From contig JAKATU010000041.1 of the NCBI GenBank assembly GCA_021818585.1, positions 48,178 through 112,177 of the forward strand: a stretch of 64,000 bases of DNA, in the 5' to 3' direction. This DNA comes from Acidobacteriota bacterium (GTDB lineage Bacteria > Acidobacteriota > Terriglobia > Terriglobales > Acidobacteriaceae). A model generated the notes under the pieces. The model did not search any database and was not told the DNA's origin. It saw nothing but the letters and a program-made list of their open reading frames with translations. Made by a program: the position numbers and the translations under genes. The number at the start of each line of letters is the position of its first letter. Positions within the stretch are counted from its first letter, which is position 1. This document shows, piece by piece, positions 1 to 8,796 of this stretch.

Positions 1-596
1 GTAGCAAGGTTCGCTGGGTGCTGGCCGTTCCGGAAGACTCGCCGTATCAAAAGGCAGAGGATCTTGGTGGGCAGATTATTGCCACCGAACTGGTGGAAGT
101 GACGAAGCGTTACTTCGCAGCGAAGAACGTTCCCGTGCATGTGGAGTTCAGTTGGGGCGCGACGGAAGTAAAGCCTCCTACGCTGGCAGACGCGATTGTC
201 GAAGTGACCGAAACCGGCAGTTCGCTGCGCGCCAATCGTCTGCGCATTATCGACACCGTGATGGAGAGCGAGACACATTTGATTGCGAACCGCAATGCAT
301 GCGCCGATGAGTGGAAGCGCAGCAAGCTCGATACGCTCGCGTTGATGCTGCGTGGAGCAATTGCCGCGCAAGGCCAGGTTGGGCTGATGCTGAATGTGGC
401 TAAGCAGAGCTTGCCGCAGGTTCTCTCAGTACTGCCGGCGCTGAACTCGCCGACGATTTCCGATCTCAGCAATTCGGATTGGGTTGCTGTGAACACCATT
501 CTGGAAGAGAGCGTTGTTCGCGATGTGGTTCCGAAACTAAAGGCGGCTGGAGCGACGGGTATTGTTGAATATCCACTGAACAAGGTGGTGCTGTAA
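1..596 (+). CDS. hisG: ATP phosphoribosyltransferase, C-terminal part
   Basis: This enzyme makes the first committed step of histidine synthesis, joining ATP and PRPP. The frame is open from base 3, so the true start lies left of the window and about 197 residues are visible. They include the PRPP-loop-like stretch [14 protein letters not shown] from the catalytic domain, then a tail of about 75 residues ending [12 protein letters not shown]. That tail matches the ACT-like regulatory domain of long-form HisG, which is feedback-inhibited by histidine and does not need HisZ. The stop codon is 2 nt before hisD, so the two genes are co-transcribed. Confidence 0.95.
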   Translation, partial: SKVRWVLAVPEDSPYQKAEDLGGQIIATELVEVTKRYFAAKNVPVHVEFSWGATEVKPPTLADAIVEVTETGSSLRANRLRIIDTVMESETHLIANRNACADEWKRSKLDTLALMLRGAIAAQGQVGLMLNVAKQSLPQVLSVLPALNSPTISDLSNSDWVAVNTILEESVVRDVVPKLKAAGATGIVEYPLNKVVL

Positions 597-598
597 AT

Positions 599-1879
599 AT
601 GCGCGTACTAAGCTTGAAGGGGCGCAACTCGACGGAGGCTGAAGCGCTGCTGGCGCGGCTGCAGAACCGCAGCAACGCCAGTTATGAGCGAGTGATGCCC
701 GTCGCTCAGCGTATTGTTGCGAGCGTGCAGAAGGGTGGCGATGCCACCCTTTTGCGCCATCGCTCTAAGCTGGACGGGTTGCCCGTGACTGTGCCGCTTG
801 AGGTTCCTTTCGAGGAAATGGAGGCGGCCTGGCAGGAGATGACGCCCGCGTTGCAGGCGGCAATGAAGCTTGCGGCCAACAACATTCGCCGCTTTGCCGA
901 GAAGCAGCGCCCGCGGGACTTCAGCATGCGGATAGTGCCCGGAGTTATGGTGGGGCAGAAGGTGATTCCGCTGGACTCGGTGGGATGTTATGTTCCCAGC
1001 GGTCGCTATCCTTTGCCTTCCACGATGCTGATGACTGTGATTCCAGCCCAGGTGGCTGGAGTGCGCCGGATCATTGCAGTGTCTCCCAAGCCAGCCAGGG
1101 AGACGCTTGCGGCTGCCTATTTATGCGGCGTAGCCGCTTTCTATCGGATCGGCGGCGCCCAGGCGATTGCAGCGCTGGCTTATGGAACCGAAAGCATCGC
1201 CAAGGTGGATAAGATTGTCGGACCAGGGAATGCGTATGTGACGGCTGCCAAGAAGCTGGTGAGCTTTGACTGCGGCATTGACATGCTTGCAGGGCCAACA
1301 GAAATTGTTGTCGCCAGTGAACAGGGCGATCCAGAAGGGATTGCCGCGGATATTGCCGCGCAGGCGGAACATGATCCTGATGCGATGGCTATGCTCGTGA
1401 CGAGTCAGCGTGAGCTGGCCCGTTTGGTAGCTGCGAGCGTGAAGGAAAGAGTAAAGTCTAGCGCCACTGCCCGTGAAGCGCTGGCTGCGAATGGAGCTGT
1501 GATTGTTGCGAAATCGGTAGAGCAGGCTCGTGAAATTACAAATCAACTGGCGCCCGAACACCTGACTGTGGATAGCGTGGATGATCTTGCCTGGGTGCGT
1601 AACGCCGGCTCAGTGTTTGTGGGGCCATGGTCTTCACAGCCGCTTGGCGACTATGTCTCCGGGCCGAATCATACTTTGCCTACGAACGCAGTTGGCAGAT
1701 TGCGTGGAGGCTTGAGCGTGATGGATTACGTGAAGCTGGTGACGGTGCAGGAATACAAAAGCGAAGGGGTAAAGAAGCTTGGGCCAGCAGCGATGTTGCT
1801 TGCTGAAGCGGAAGGTTTGCTGGCACATGCGGACGCAGTCCGTGTGAGAGTCAAGAAGGCCGGAGGCAGACGTGGATAA
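599..1879 (+). CDS. hisD: Histidinol dehydrogenase
   Basis: This zinc- and NAD-dependent enzyme oxidises L-histidinol to L-histidine in two steps. The 426-residue length is normal. Visible hallmarks are SVGCYVPSGRYPLPST (about 128-142), the IVGPGNAYV nucleotide-binding stretch (about 206-214), the AQAEHDP zinc-ligand motif (Q255, H258), EHLTVDS, and GDYVSGPNHTLPT near the C-terminus. The ATG lies 2 nt after the hisG stop. The end overlaps the GTG start of hisC by 8 nt, which suggests translational coupling. Confidence 0.97.
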   Translation: MRVLSLKGRNSTEAEALLARLQNRSNASYERVMPVAQRIVASVQKGGDATLLRHRSKLDGLPVTVPLEVPFEEMEAAWQEMTPALQAAMKLAANNIRRFAEKQRPRDFSMRIVPGVMVGQKVIPLDSVGCYVPSGRYPLPSTMLMTVIPAQVAGVRRIIAVSPKPARETLAAAYLCGVAAFYRIGGAQAIAALAYGTESIAKVDKIVGPGNAYVTAAKKLVSFDCGIDMLAGPTEIVVASEQGDPEGIAADIAAQAEHDPDAMAMLVTSQRELARLVAASVKERVKSSATAREALAANGAVIVAKSVEQAREITNQLAPEHLTVDSVDDLAWVRNAGSVFVGPWSSQPLGDYVSGPNHTLPTNAVGRLRGGLSVMDYVKLVTVQEYKSEGVKKLGPAAMLLAEAEGLLAHADAVRVRVKKAGGRRG

Positions 1880-2948
1880 GCTGCAGCCTCGCGCAGGAGT
1901 GCTGCGCATGAAGGAGTACCATCCACCTCTGGGGGATCGCAGCGGACTTCGGCTCGACTTCAACGAGAACACGTTGGCTTGCTCGTCCAAGGTGCGTGAG
2001 GTGCTGGCGGCAATTTCAACCGCTGAACTCACAAAATATCCGGAACGTGCTCCGGTGGAAGCTCTGGTGGCGAAGCAGCACGGGCTTCGCCCGGAGGAAG
2101 TGCTGCTGACGAATGGGGTGGATGAAGCGATCCACGTGCTCTGTCAGACCTATTTAAATCCCGGTGATGCATTGCTGCTTCCGGTGCCGACTTACTCGAT
2201 GTATGAGGTCTATGGTTCGAGCGCAGAGGCGCGAGTGGATCGTGTACAGGCCGGAGAGAACTTCGGGTTTCCGCTGGATGCGTTGATAGGAGCCATTACG
2301 CCGCAGACGCGCTTGATTGCTATTGCCAATCCCAACAGTCCGACTGGGCAAACGGTCATTCGCGAACAGATTCTTCAGGTATTGGAAGCTGCTCCTCATG
2401 CCGCGGTTCTCATCGACGAAGCCTATTTCCATTTCTTTGGCGAGACGGTGATGGATCTTGTGGGGAAAGCGCCCAATCTGATTGTGGCGCGTACTTTCTC
2501 CAAGGCCTTCGGACTTGCAGGTCTGCGACTGGGGATGCTTGCTGCCTCAGTAGAACAAATGCAATGGCTGCGGCGCGTCATTTCTCCTTATAGCGTTAAC
2601 TCTCTGGGACTGGCGTGCCTTCCGCCAGCGTTAGAAGACACTGCTTATCTGGACTGGTACGTGGCGGAGGTCAATGCGGCCCGTCTCCTATTTGAGGAGG
2701 CGCTTGACCGGCACGGGATCACTCGTTGGCCGTCGCGTGCAAACTTTGTTTTGACGCGGATCGGCGTTCAACATCGCCGGTTTGTGGAAGAGATGCGGGA
2801 ACGCAACGTGCTTGTGCGCGATCGCTCCAGTGATCCTGGTTGCGAAGGCTGTGTGCGGATCACGATTGGCACACACGAACAAACATTGGATGCTGTTCGG
2901 GCATTGGAAGAGACTCTCGCAGAGATTGGCTGGAAGGGGAAACGATGA
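1872..2948 (+). CDS. hisC: Histidinol-phosphate aminotransferase
   Basis: This is a PLP-dependent class I/II aminotransferase that converts imidazole-acetol phosphate to histidinol phosphate. It has 358 residues, the usual length. The N-terminal [11 protein letters not shown] is the typical HisC substrate motif. ANPNSPTG (about 152-159) and the Schiff-base lysine K211 in [15 protein letters not shown] are visible. It starts with GTG inside the end of hisD and its TGA overlaps the hisB ATG (ATGA). Confidence 0.96.
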   Translation: MDKLQPRAGVLRMKEYHPPLGDRSGLRLDFNENTLACSSKVREVLAAISTAELTKYPERAPVEALVAKQHGLRPEEVLLTNGVDEAIHVLCQTYLNPGDALLLPVPTYSMYEVYGSSAEARVDRVQAGENFGFPLDALIGAITPQTRLIAIANPNSPTGQTVIREQILQVLEAAPHAAVLIDEAYFHFFGETVMDLVGKAPNLIVARTFSKAFGLAGLRLGMLAASVEQMQWLRRVISPYSVNSLGLACLPPALEDTAYLDWYVAEVNAARLLFEEALDRHGITRWPSRANFVLTRIGVQHRRFVEEMRERNVLVRDRSSDPGCEGCVRITIGTHEQTLDAVRALEETLAEIGWKGKR

Positions 2949-3577
2949 AGAAATCCGCAGAAAAGAAAGTTGCGAAGGGGTTGGATGGTAAGCGCACTGC
3001 GAAGCTGGAGCGCAAGACCGCCGAGACAGCAATCAGCCTCCAACTCGTGATTGAGGGGACCGGCCAGTACAACGTTTCAACCGGCATCCGTTTTTTTGAC
3101 CACATGCTGGAGTTATTTACGCGGCACGGTGCATTTGACCTGGATTTGAGCTGCAAGGGTGATCTCGATGTGGATCAGCACCATACGGTGGAAGACGTAG
3201 GTATTGCGCTTGGTGAGGCCTTTGAGAAGGCTCTTGGAGACAAACGCGGGATTCTGCGTGCAGGCTATTTTTTGATGACGATGGATGAAACCCTGGGCCT
3301 GGCGGCTGTGGATTTAAGTGGGCGCACCGCTTCGGTTGTAAAGACGAAGGTGAAGGCACGGCTTGTTGGTGACCTGCAGTCTGAACTTGTTGAAGACTTC
3401 TTTGAAGGCTTTGCCCGCGGGGCCAAGGCGAATGTGCATTTGAAGACGGTGTATGGACGGTCGAACCACCACAAGGTGGAGGCTTTGTTCAAGGCGTTTG
3501 CCCGGGCATTGCGATTTGCCTGTTCCCGGGATGAACAGTTGAAAGAGATGCTGCCAAGCACGAAAGGTCTGCTGTGA
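2945..3577 (+). CDS. hisB: Imidazoleglycerol-phosphate dehydratase
   Basis: This monofunctional dehydratase converts IGP to imidazole-acetol phosphate. The ATG overlapping the hisC stop gives 210 residues, close to the usual 195-205; longer upstream frames would lie inside hisC. An N-terminal Lys-rich lead of about 20 residues precedes the conserved fold. The metal-binding motifs [23 protein letters not shown] and [14 protein letters not shown] are intact. There is no fused phosphatase domain, so histidinol-phosphatase must be encoded elsewhere. The end overlaps hisH as GTGA. Confidence 0.96.
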   Translation: MKKSAEKKVAKGLDGKRTAKLERKTAETAISLQLVIEGTGQYNVSTGIRFFDHMLELFTRHGAFDLDLSCKGDLDVDQHHTVEDVGIALGEAFEKALGDKRGILRAGYFLMTMDETLGLAAVDLSGRTASVVKTKVKARLVGDLQSELVEDFFEGFARGAKANVHLKTVYGRSNHHKVEALFKAFARALRFACSRDEQLKEMLPSTKGLL

Positions 3578-4173
3578 TTGCGGTCGTCGATTACAAGGCC
3601 GGCAACCTGACTTCTGTGATGAAAGCGCTGCGCGCAGTGGGCGCCGATGCTGTGCTCAGCGATGAACCAGAGGTGGTATTGAAAGCTGACAAGGTTATTC
3701 TTCCCGGGGTTGGGCATTTTGCTGCTACGCAGTTTCTGCGGGAGCATGGACTTGAGCAGGCGATCCGTGAGAGGGTGCAGGTCGGCGTACCGTTTCTTGG
3801 TATCTGTGTGGGACTTCAGTGGTTGTTTGCTGGAAGTACTGAAGCGGCGGAGGCGGAGGGTTTTGGCTCCTTTGGCGGAATGTGTGAACGATTCCGGACG
3901 ACTGAGTTGAAGGTTCCGCACGTAGGCTGGAATTCGATCAAGATACGTGAGGGATCGCGATTATTTGCAGGGGTTTCGCAGCATGCGTTTGTCTATTTCA
4001 CCCACTCTTATTGCGCCCCGGTTGTTGAGAGCAGCGTAGCGATTGCAGAGTATGGTCAGCCATTCACAGCGGCAGTGGAGCGGGACAATGTGATGGGTGT
4101 GCAGTTCCATCCGGAGAAGTCAGCAGCCGCGGGCCGGCAGGTGCTGGAGAATTTTGTGAGGCTTGCATGCTGA
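3574..4173 (+). CDS. hisH: Imidazole glycerol phosphate synthase, glutaminase subunit
   Basis: This class I glutamine amidotransferase supplies ammonia to HisF. It has 199 residues and starts at a GTG overlapping the hisB stop. Visible motifs are [11 protein letters not shown] at the N-terminus, the oxyanion strand ILPGVGHF, the nucleophile C78 in [10 protein letters not shown], and the His/Glu pair in GVQFHPEKS near the end. It overlaps hisF by 7 nt, which fits the equimolar HisHF complex. Confidence 0.96.
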   Translation: MIAVVDYKAGNLTSVMKALRAVGADAVLSDEPEVVLKADKVILPGVGHFAATQFLREHGLEQAIRERVQVGVPFLGICVGLQWLFAGSTEAAEAEGFGSFGGMCERFRTTELKVPHVGWNSIKIREGSRLFAGVSQHAFVYFTHSYCAPVVESSVAIAEYGQPFTAAVERDNVMGVQFHPEKSAAAGRQVLENFVRLAC

Positions 4174-4931
4174 CGAAGCGAATCATTGCCTGTCTTGACG
4201 TCAAGGATGGCCGGGTCGTAAAGGGAGTGCAGTTTGTCGATTTGATTGACGCGGGTGATCCAGCGGAACTGGCTGTGCGCCACGCCGATTCCGGAGCAGA
4301 CGAGATTGTATTGCTGGACATTACTGCCACGCACGAAGGACGCGGAATTTTGCTGGCTACGGTGCAGAAAGCGGCGGAGAGGTTGTTTATTCCATTTACC
4401 GTGGGCGGTGGGATTCGAACGCTGGATGATGCCGCGGCAGTTTTTGATGCCGGAGCTGACAAGATCAGTGTCAATTCGGCGGCGCTGGCTCGTCCGGAGC
4501 TGATTGACGAGATTGGAATCAAGTTTGGAGCGCAGGCTGTGGTGGTTGCGATTGATGCTCGGCGCAAGGAACATGGCGGCACGGAGGTATTTGTGAGCGG
4601 CGGACGCAAGCCGACGGGGCGCGATGCCGTGGCGTGGGCGCGGGAAGCGGAACAGCGCGGCGCCGGCGAAATTCTGCTGACCTCCATGGATGCGGACGGT
4701 ACACGTGCGGGCTTTGATTGTGAATTGACGGCGGAGGTGAGCGAGGCCGTGCAGATTCCTGTGATTGCTTCCGGTGGCGCGGGGAGCGCGGAGCACTTTG
4801 TCGACGTGTTCCAGCGAGGTAAGGCAGATGCGGCTCTGGCCGCGAGTATCTTCCACTTCGGCATTGCCGATGTGAAGGCGCTGAAGGCCGTTCTGGCCGA
4901 CGAATCCATTCCTGTGAGGCTGCCATGCTGA
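4167..4931 (+). CDS. hisF: Imidazole glycerol phosphate synthase, cyclase subunit
   Basis: This (beta/alpha)8-barrel subunit closes the imidazole ring and releases AICAR. It has 254 residues. The two catalytic aspartates are in place: D11 in [16 protein letters not shown] and D130 in VVVAIDAR. The phosphate-binding loops [11 protein letters not shown] and [11 protein letters not shown] are also present. It overlaps both neighbours. Here hisF precedes hisA, whereas hisA-hisF is the common order in many other bacteria. Confidence 0.97.
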   Translation: MLTKRIIACLDVKDGRVVKGVQFVDLIDAGDPAELAVRHADSGADEIVLLDITATHEGRGILLATVQKAAERLFIPFTVGGGIRTLDDAAAVFDAGADKISVNSAALARPELIDEIGIKFGAQAVVVAIDARRKEHGGTEVFVSGGRKPTGRDAVAWAREAEQRGAGEILLTSMDADGTRAGFDCELTAEVSEAVQIPVIASGGAGSAEHFVDVFQRGKADAALAASIFHFGIADVKALKAVLADESIPVRLPC

Positions 4932-5608
4932 TTCCGTCGATTGACCTGATGGGGGGCCGGATTGTCCAGTTGGTGCAAGGCGAAAAGCTCAGACTGGCAT
5001 TCGATGATTTCGAGTATTGGATTGAGCGGTTTTCGGACTATCCCCTGGTGCAGTTGATCGATCTGGATGCCGCGATGCGGAAGGGCGATAACCGGTTGTT
5101 GATTGAGAGGATCACGCGGCGTCTGCCGTGCCAGATTGGCGGTGGTGTTCGTACGCCGGAGCAGGCCCGGGCATTGCTGGAGATGGGTGCGAAGCGGGTC
5201 ATTTTCGGATCGGTTCTGTTTCGAGCGGATGCAGCGAGTCCTGTGGATGTGGACGCAGCTTCTGGGATTGCCGATGCAATAGGATCGGAGGCATTTGTCG
5301 CAAGCATTGATACAAAAGGCGGCAAGGTGGCGATTCGTGGCTGGCAGGAGCAGACCACGGTTTCTCCGCTGCAGGCTTTGCGGTCGCTGGAGCCCTATTG
5401 CGGCGCTTTTCTTTACACGCATGTGGATACCGAGGGAACGATGATCGGGTTTCCGTTCGACATGGCTGAGTCGCTGCGAGCCGCTACTTCGCGAAAACTG
5501 ATTGTTGCCGGCGGGATACGCGAGCAGGACGAGATTGATCGTCTTCATGCCATCGGCGTGGATGCGGTGGCGGGCATGGCGGTGTATTCGGGCCATCTTC
5601 CGGCGTGA
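4925..5608 (+). CDS. hisA: Phosphoribosylformimino-5-aminoimidazole carboxamide ribotide isomerase
   Basis: This barrel enzyme performs the Amadori rearrangement of ProFAR. It has 227 residues, slightly shorter than the usual 240-250. [19 protein letters not shown] carries the first catalytic Asp (D7), and VASIDTKGG carries the second. The phosphate loops [11 protein letters not shown] and [10 protein letters not shown] are intact, which argues for a working enzyme. It is the last his gene visible; no hisI or hisE follows, so those must be elsewhere. Confidence 0.95.
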   Translation: MLIPSIDLMGGRIVQLVQGEKLRLAFDDFEYWIERFSDYPLVQLIDLDAAMRKGDNRLLIERITRRLPCQIGGGVRTPEQARALLEMGAKRVIFGSVLFRADAASPVDVDAASGIADAIGSEAFVASIDTKGGKVAIRGWQEQTTVSPLQALRSLEPYCGAFLYTHVDTEGTMIGFPFDMAESLRAATSRKLIVAGGIREQDEIDRLHAIGVDAVAGMAVYSGHLPA

Positions 5609-5821
5609 TTGCGGAGCATGGCCTGCTGAGTCTGATCGGCGTATTCCCGGCTTGGTCCTGAGATGGTTGAGGCTTTGGTTTTCCGGAGCCATGAAGCGAT
5701 GTACATTTTGAACGCCGCGCATGGGGTAAGATGTAAGGTCGCTTGAGCGTTTCCAGAGTATGTTTCTGCTGAGCGTGGAGTTATCAAGCGGTCAAGATCC
5801 GGAAAAGGGGATAGATAGCCG

Positions 5822-6991
5822 ATGACTGGCAAGGGTGCAATGCGGACGGCGAAGCGCCTGGATGAGGTTGGATTTTCCGACATCGTACAGATCCGCAACA
5901 AGGTGCTGGAGCTGCGTGCGACAGGAAAGCCGGTGCATGCGTTCCATGGGGGTGAGCCTTTCTTTGACACGCCGGAACGGATCAAGCAGGGGATGATGCG
6001 CGCCCTGACGGATAACCTGACCCGGTATGCGCCGTCTTCGGGCATAGCGCCGTTGCGGGAACTGATCACTGACAAGCTGCGGAAGAAGAACGGGCTGGAT
6101 GTTGCGGTTGAGGACGTGATCGTGACTTCGGGTGGAGCGCATGCGCTTTATGCGGCGTTCCAGGCAGTATTGGATCCAGGCGATGATGTGCTGCTTTTTT
6201 CGCCTTACTGGACGCCGATTCGCGACATGATCACGGCGGCAGAGGCGCGGGCGCTGCTGGTTCCGACGTCGAGCGCGCGGCAGAGCGGCATCTACGCGAT
6301 GCTGGAGAAGCTGGCGACGCCGAATACGCGGGCGATCTACTACAACACGCCGCAGAATCCGTCCGGCGTGGTGTTTTCGCGGGCGGAGGCCGAGCAGGTG
6401 GCGCGGTTTGCCATGGAGCGCGACCTGATTGTGATTGCCGATGAGGCGTATGAAGATCTGGTTTATGAGGGCGAGCATGTCTCGATTGCGTTGCTGCCGG
6501 GGATGGCGCAGCGGACGATTACAACCTATACGCTCTCGAAGAGTTACGGCATGACGGGCTGGCGTGTGGGCTATGCGGTGGCCAAAGAGCCGTTTATGAC
6601 GGCGCTGCGGAAGCTGGTGCTGTACTCGACGAACGGCGTTTCGACGCCGACCCAGTGGGCTGCGGTGGAGGCGATGCGGACACCGCAGGCGGAACTGGAT
6701 AGGCGACGGGAGGAGTATCGCAAGCGTCGCGATCTGCTGGTAACGGGACTGAATGAGCTGGGCCTGACGTGCGCTCCGCCGGAGGGTGCGTTCTATGCCT
6801 TTGCCAACGTGAGCAAGATCAGCAAGGACAGCCGGAAGGCTGCGGGCCTGTTGCTGGAGAAGGCGCATGTAGCGACGATTCCCGGCATCGTGTTTGGTGC
6901 GCAGGGCGAGGGCCATGTTCGATTCGGGTACGCGGTGCCTGAATCCGCGATTGAAGACGGACTGGAAGCACTGCGCGGTTTCCTGCGGTAA
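5822..6991 (+). CDS. PLP-dependent class I aminotransferase
   Basis: This 389-residue protein has fold-type I aminotransferase features: GGEPFFDTPERI at the N-terminus, TSGGAHALYAAFQAVLDPGD (about 102-121), YNTPQNPSGVV, DEAYEDLVYEG, and the PLP lysine K240 in TYTLSKSYGMTGWRVGY. It resembles aspartate/alanine-type transaminases of the AspC/AlaA group, but substrate specificity cannot be read from sequence. AAGGGGAT lies just upstream of the ATG as a ribosome binding site. A strong terminator closes it, so it is a separate transcription unit from the his operon or its last gene. Confidence 0.9.
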   Translation: MTGKGAMRTAKRLDEVGFSDIVQIRNKVLELRATGKPVHAFHGGEPFFDTPERIKQGMMRALTDNLTRYAPSSGIAPLRELITDKLRKKNGLDVAVEDVIVTSGGAHALYAAFQAVLDPGDDVLLFSPYWTPIRDMITAAEARALLVPTSSARQSGIYAMLEKLATPNTRAIYYNTPQNPSGVVFSRAEAEQVARFAMERDLIVIADEAYEDLVYEGEHVSIALLPGMAQRTITTYTLSKSYGMTGWRVGYAVAKEPFMTALRKLVLYSTNGVSTPTQWAAVEAMRTPQAELDRRREEYRKRRDLLVTGLNELGLTCAPPEGAFYAFANVSKISKDSRKAAGLLLEKAHVATIPGIVFGAQGEGHVRFGYAVPESAIEDGLEALRGFLR

Positions 6992-7019
6992 AGCCAGGGA
7001 TGGAAGCTTGTGTGAGTGA

Positions 7020-7051
7020 GCCCGCGGCAGCGAGACTGTCGCGGGCTTTTT
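7020..7051 (+). terminator. Rho-independent terminator after the aminotransferase
   Basis: An 11-bp stem GCCCGCGGCAG / CTGTCGCGGGC (one G-T pair) with loop CGAGA is followed by a T run. It lies 28 nt after the aminotransferase stop codon. Confidence 0.9.
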
Positions 7052-7102
7052 CTGTTTGCGGGTGGAGGGGCGGTTAGCATGGTAGGGAAAGGAGTCAAAG
7101 TG

Positions 7103-8068
7103 ATGCTGAAGGTTGGGGTGCCAGAGACCATCGATCGTGCGCTGCATGCGAGCCTGCCGATGGATGTGCGGGTTGAGGTGCTTACGGAAGAGATGACTGG
7201 GCCGGTGGACGTGGACTTCTGGGTGGTGCCTCCTTACCAGAAGGCGGCGGAGGCGATGTGGCGGAACCTGCGCGGGGTGCGGGTGGCGCAGTCTACCCTG
7301 GCCGGGGTGGACTGGCTGATGCGGCTGACGCCGGGTGAAGTGACGGTTTGCGATGCCCGCGGGGTGCATGACATCTCCACCGCGGAGTGGGTGGTGGCGA
7401 CGACGCTGGCGATGGTCAAGTATCTGCCTTTTTACGGCGGAGTGCAGCGGGCCGGGGAGTGGAAACGGCGGTTTGAGGCGAGCGGGCTTTACAACCGGAT
7501 TCATGGCGCGGAGCGGGAGTTTTACCCGCCGGTGATGGTGGAAGACCTGCATGGGAAGCGGGTTTTGATTGTGGGTTACGGTTCCATTGGCAGCATGATC
7601 GAGCGGATGATGCAGCCGTTTGGGGTGACGGTGGACCGGATAGCGCGGACGGCGCGGGAGGGCGTGCGAACGCTGGACGCGCTGCCGGAGTTGCTGCCGC
7701 TGGCGGATGTGGTGGTGCTGATCGTTCCGCTGACGGGTGAGACGCGGGGGATGATCGGCGCGGAAGAGCTTGGCATGATGAAGCATGGCGCACTGCTGGT
7801 GAATGCGGCGCGGGGGCCGGTGGTGGATACCGATGCGCTGCTGGCGGCCCTGCACGCGGGCCGGGTTCGGGCGGCGCTGGATGTGACCGATCCGGAGCCG
7901 CTGCCGGATGGACATGCGCTGTGGTCTGCGCCGAACGCGCTCATTACTCCTCATGTGGCCGGTAGCAGCCCGGGTTTCATGCCGAGGGCGATGGAACTGG
8001 CCGGAGAGCAGGTTCGGCGGATGCAGCGGGGTGAGGCGCTGATCAATGTTGTTACCGGCGACTACTGA
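7103..8068 (+). CDS. D-isomer 2-hydroxyacid dehydrogenase, NAD(P)-binding
   Basis: This is a 321-residue protein of the 2-hydroxyacid dehydrogenase family (glyoxylate/hydroxypyruvate reductase-like). The Rossmann fingerprint VLIVGYGSIG is followed by the family triad: Arg in VNAARGPVVD, Glu in DVTDPEPLP and His in LITPHVAGSS. I chose the ATG at 7103 because AAAGGAG sits 8 nt before it. An upstream in-frame ATG at 7079 lacks such a site, and a longer frame would run through the terminator. The substrate is not known. The gene is likely driven from its own promoter just after that terminator. Confidence 0.88.
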   Translation: MLKVGVPETIDRALHASLPMDVRVEVLTEEMTGPVDVDFWVVPPYQKAAEAMWRNLRGVRVAQSTLAGVDWLMRLTPGEVTVCDARGVHDISTAEWVVATTLAMVKYLPFYGGVQRAGEWKRRFEASGLYNRIHGAEREFYPPVMVEDLHGKRVLIVGYGSIGSMIERMMQPFGVTVDRIARTAREGVRTLDALPELLPLADVVVLIVPLTGETRGMIGAEELGMMKHGALLVNAARGPVVDTDALLAALHAGRVRAALDVTDPEPLPDGHALWSAPNALITPHVAGSSPGFMPRAMELAGEQVRRMQRGEALINVVTGDY

Positions 8069-8262
8069 AGTGCTTGCCGCCCGGGCGTACCAGCCGTCCA
8101 GGCAGTCGCGCTTTGCGCACCATTCCACCTTGGGTGAGGCGTCCGTCCCCAGTTTTCGGTTTCAGTTGCTGGTGGCGGTGACCTGCTTGGTTCAATCTGT
8201 CAGGCATGTTCCCGGTCAGTACCGATGTTTCAAAAAAAAGAGCGTTCACGACCCCCTACTTA

Positions 8263-8364
8263 TTTGTGGGGAAGTTGTTGATTCTATGGGATAGGTTAAC
8301 CCCTTAACAATGCGTTGCCCGCCTTGTTTTTGTGGGGAAGCCGTTGATTCCATTGGATAGGTTA
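8263..8364 (+). repeat. Two imperfect direct repeats, 66-base period
   Basis: Copy 1 spans 8263-8298 and copy 2 spans 8329-8364. Both begin TTTGTGGGGAAG and end GATAGGTTA, with TTGATTC in the middle; they differ at only a few positions. The core TGTGGGGAA occurs again near 8612. TTCCCCACA on the other strand differs by two bases from a DnaA-box consensus. Confidence 0.75.
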
Positions 8365-8530
8365 GGGTACTAACGCCCTTCCGGCGGCTCCAAGATGGGA
8401 AAGGCCGGGTATTGTTTTTTGGTTGATGCTCTGGAAGTGATTGACAGGAAATGGGTTGTGAAGCGGATAGTCTTGTGCGTCTGTCAGGCTCAATCACGGG
8501 GTATGGGGACTGGTTTTTTGTCTGGGCATG

Positions 8531-8562
8531 AAAAAAGCAGCCGTTTGTCCGGCTGCTTTTTC
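8531..8562. terminator. Bidirectional rho-independent terminator
   Basis: An 8-bp stem AGCAGCCG / CGGCTGCT (8536-8543 with 8550-8557) with a 6-nt loop is flanked by an A run on the left and a T run on the right. It can therefore stop transcripts in both directions, including murJ read leftwards from 8797. Confidence 0.85.
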
Positions 8563-8796
8563 AATTCCTATTTCCAGTTTAGCAATTTGGGAGTGAATTA
8601 CCGGCAACTTTGTTGTGGGGAAAGTTCCTTTCTCTTGCGGTAACAACGGAACGTCAGGAAGTGCAGGTTGTCGGTTTGCCGGCGCCGGACGAGGGAGTTC
8701 GGCATGGAAGCGTGGTAACCGAGTTCTTTCAAAAAAGCTGCACCTGGACCTTGAATCCGCCCACGCGGTGTTTCCTGATTCCGGATGGTGTCTGGA

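Larger units (their letters stand above)
8069..8796. other. Gene-free 728-base stretch
   Basis: I see no convincing protein gene here; the short open frames lack ribosome binding sites and recognisable sequence. It contains a pair of 36-base direct repeats (8263-8364), a bidirectional terminator (8531-8562) and a third TGTGGGGAA copy near 8612. An unrecognised small RNA between 8590 and 8790 cannot be excluded. Confidence 0.5.

Noticed and set aside
8263..8364. Chromosomal replication origin
   Set aside because: The TGTGGGGAA cores differ from DnaA boxes by two bases and no dnaA, dnaN or gyrB gene is near.
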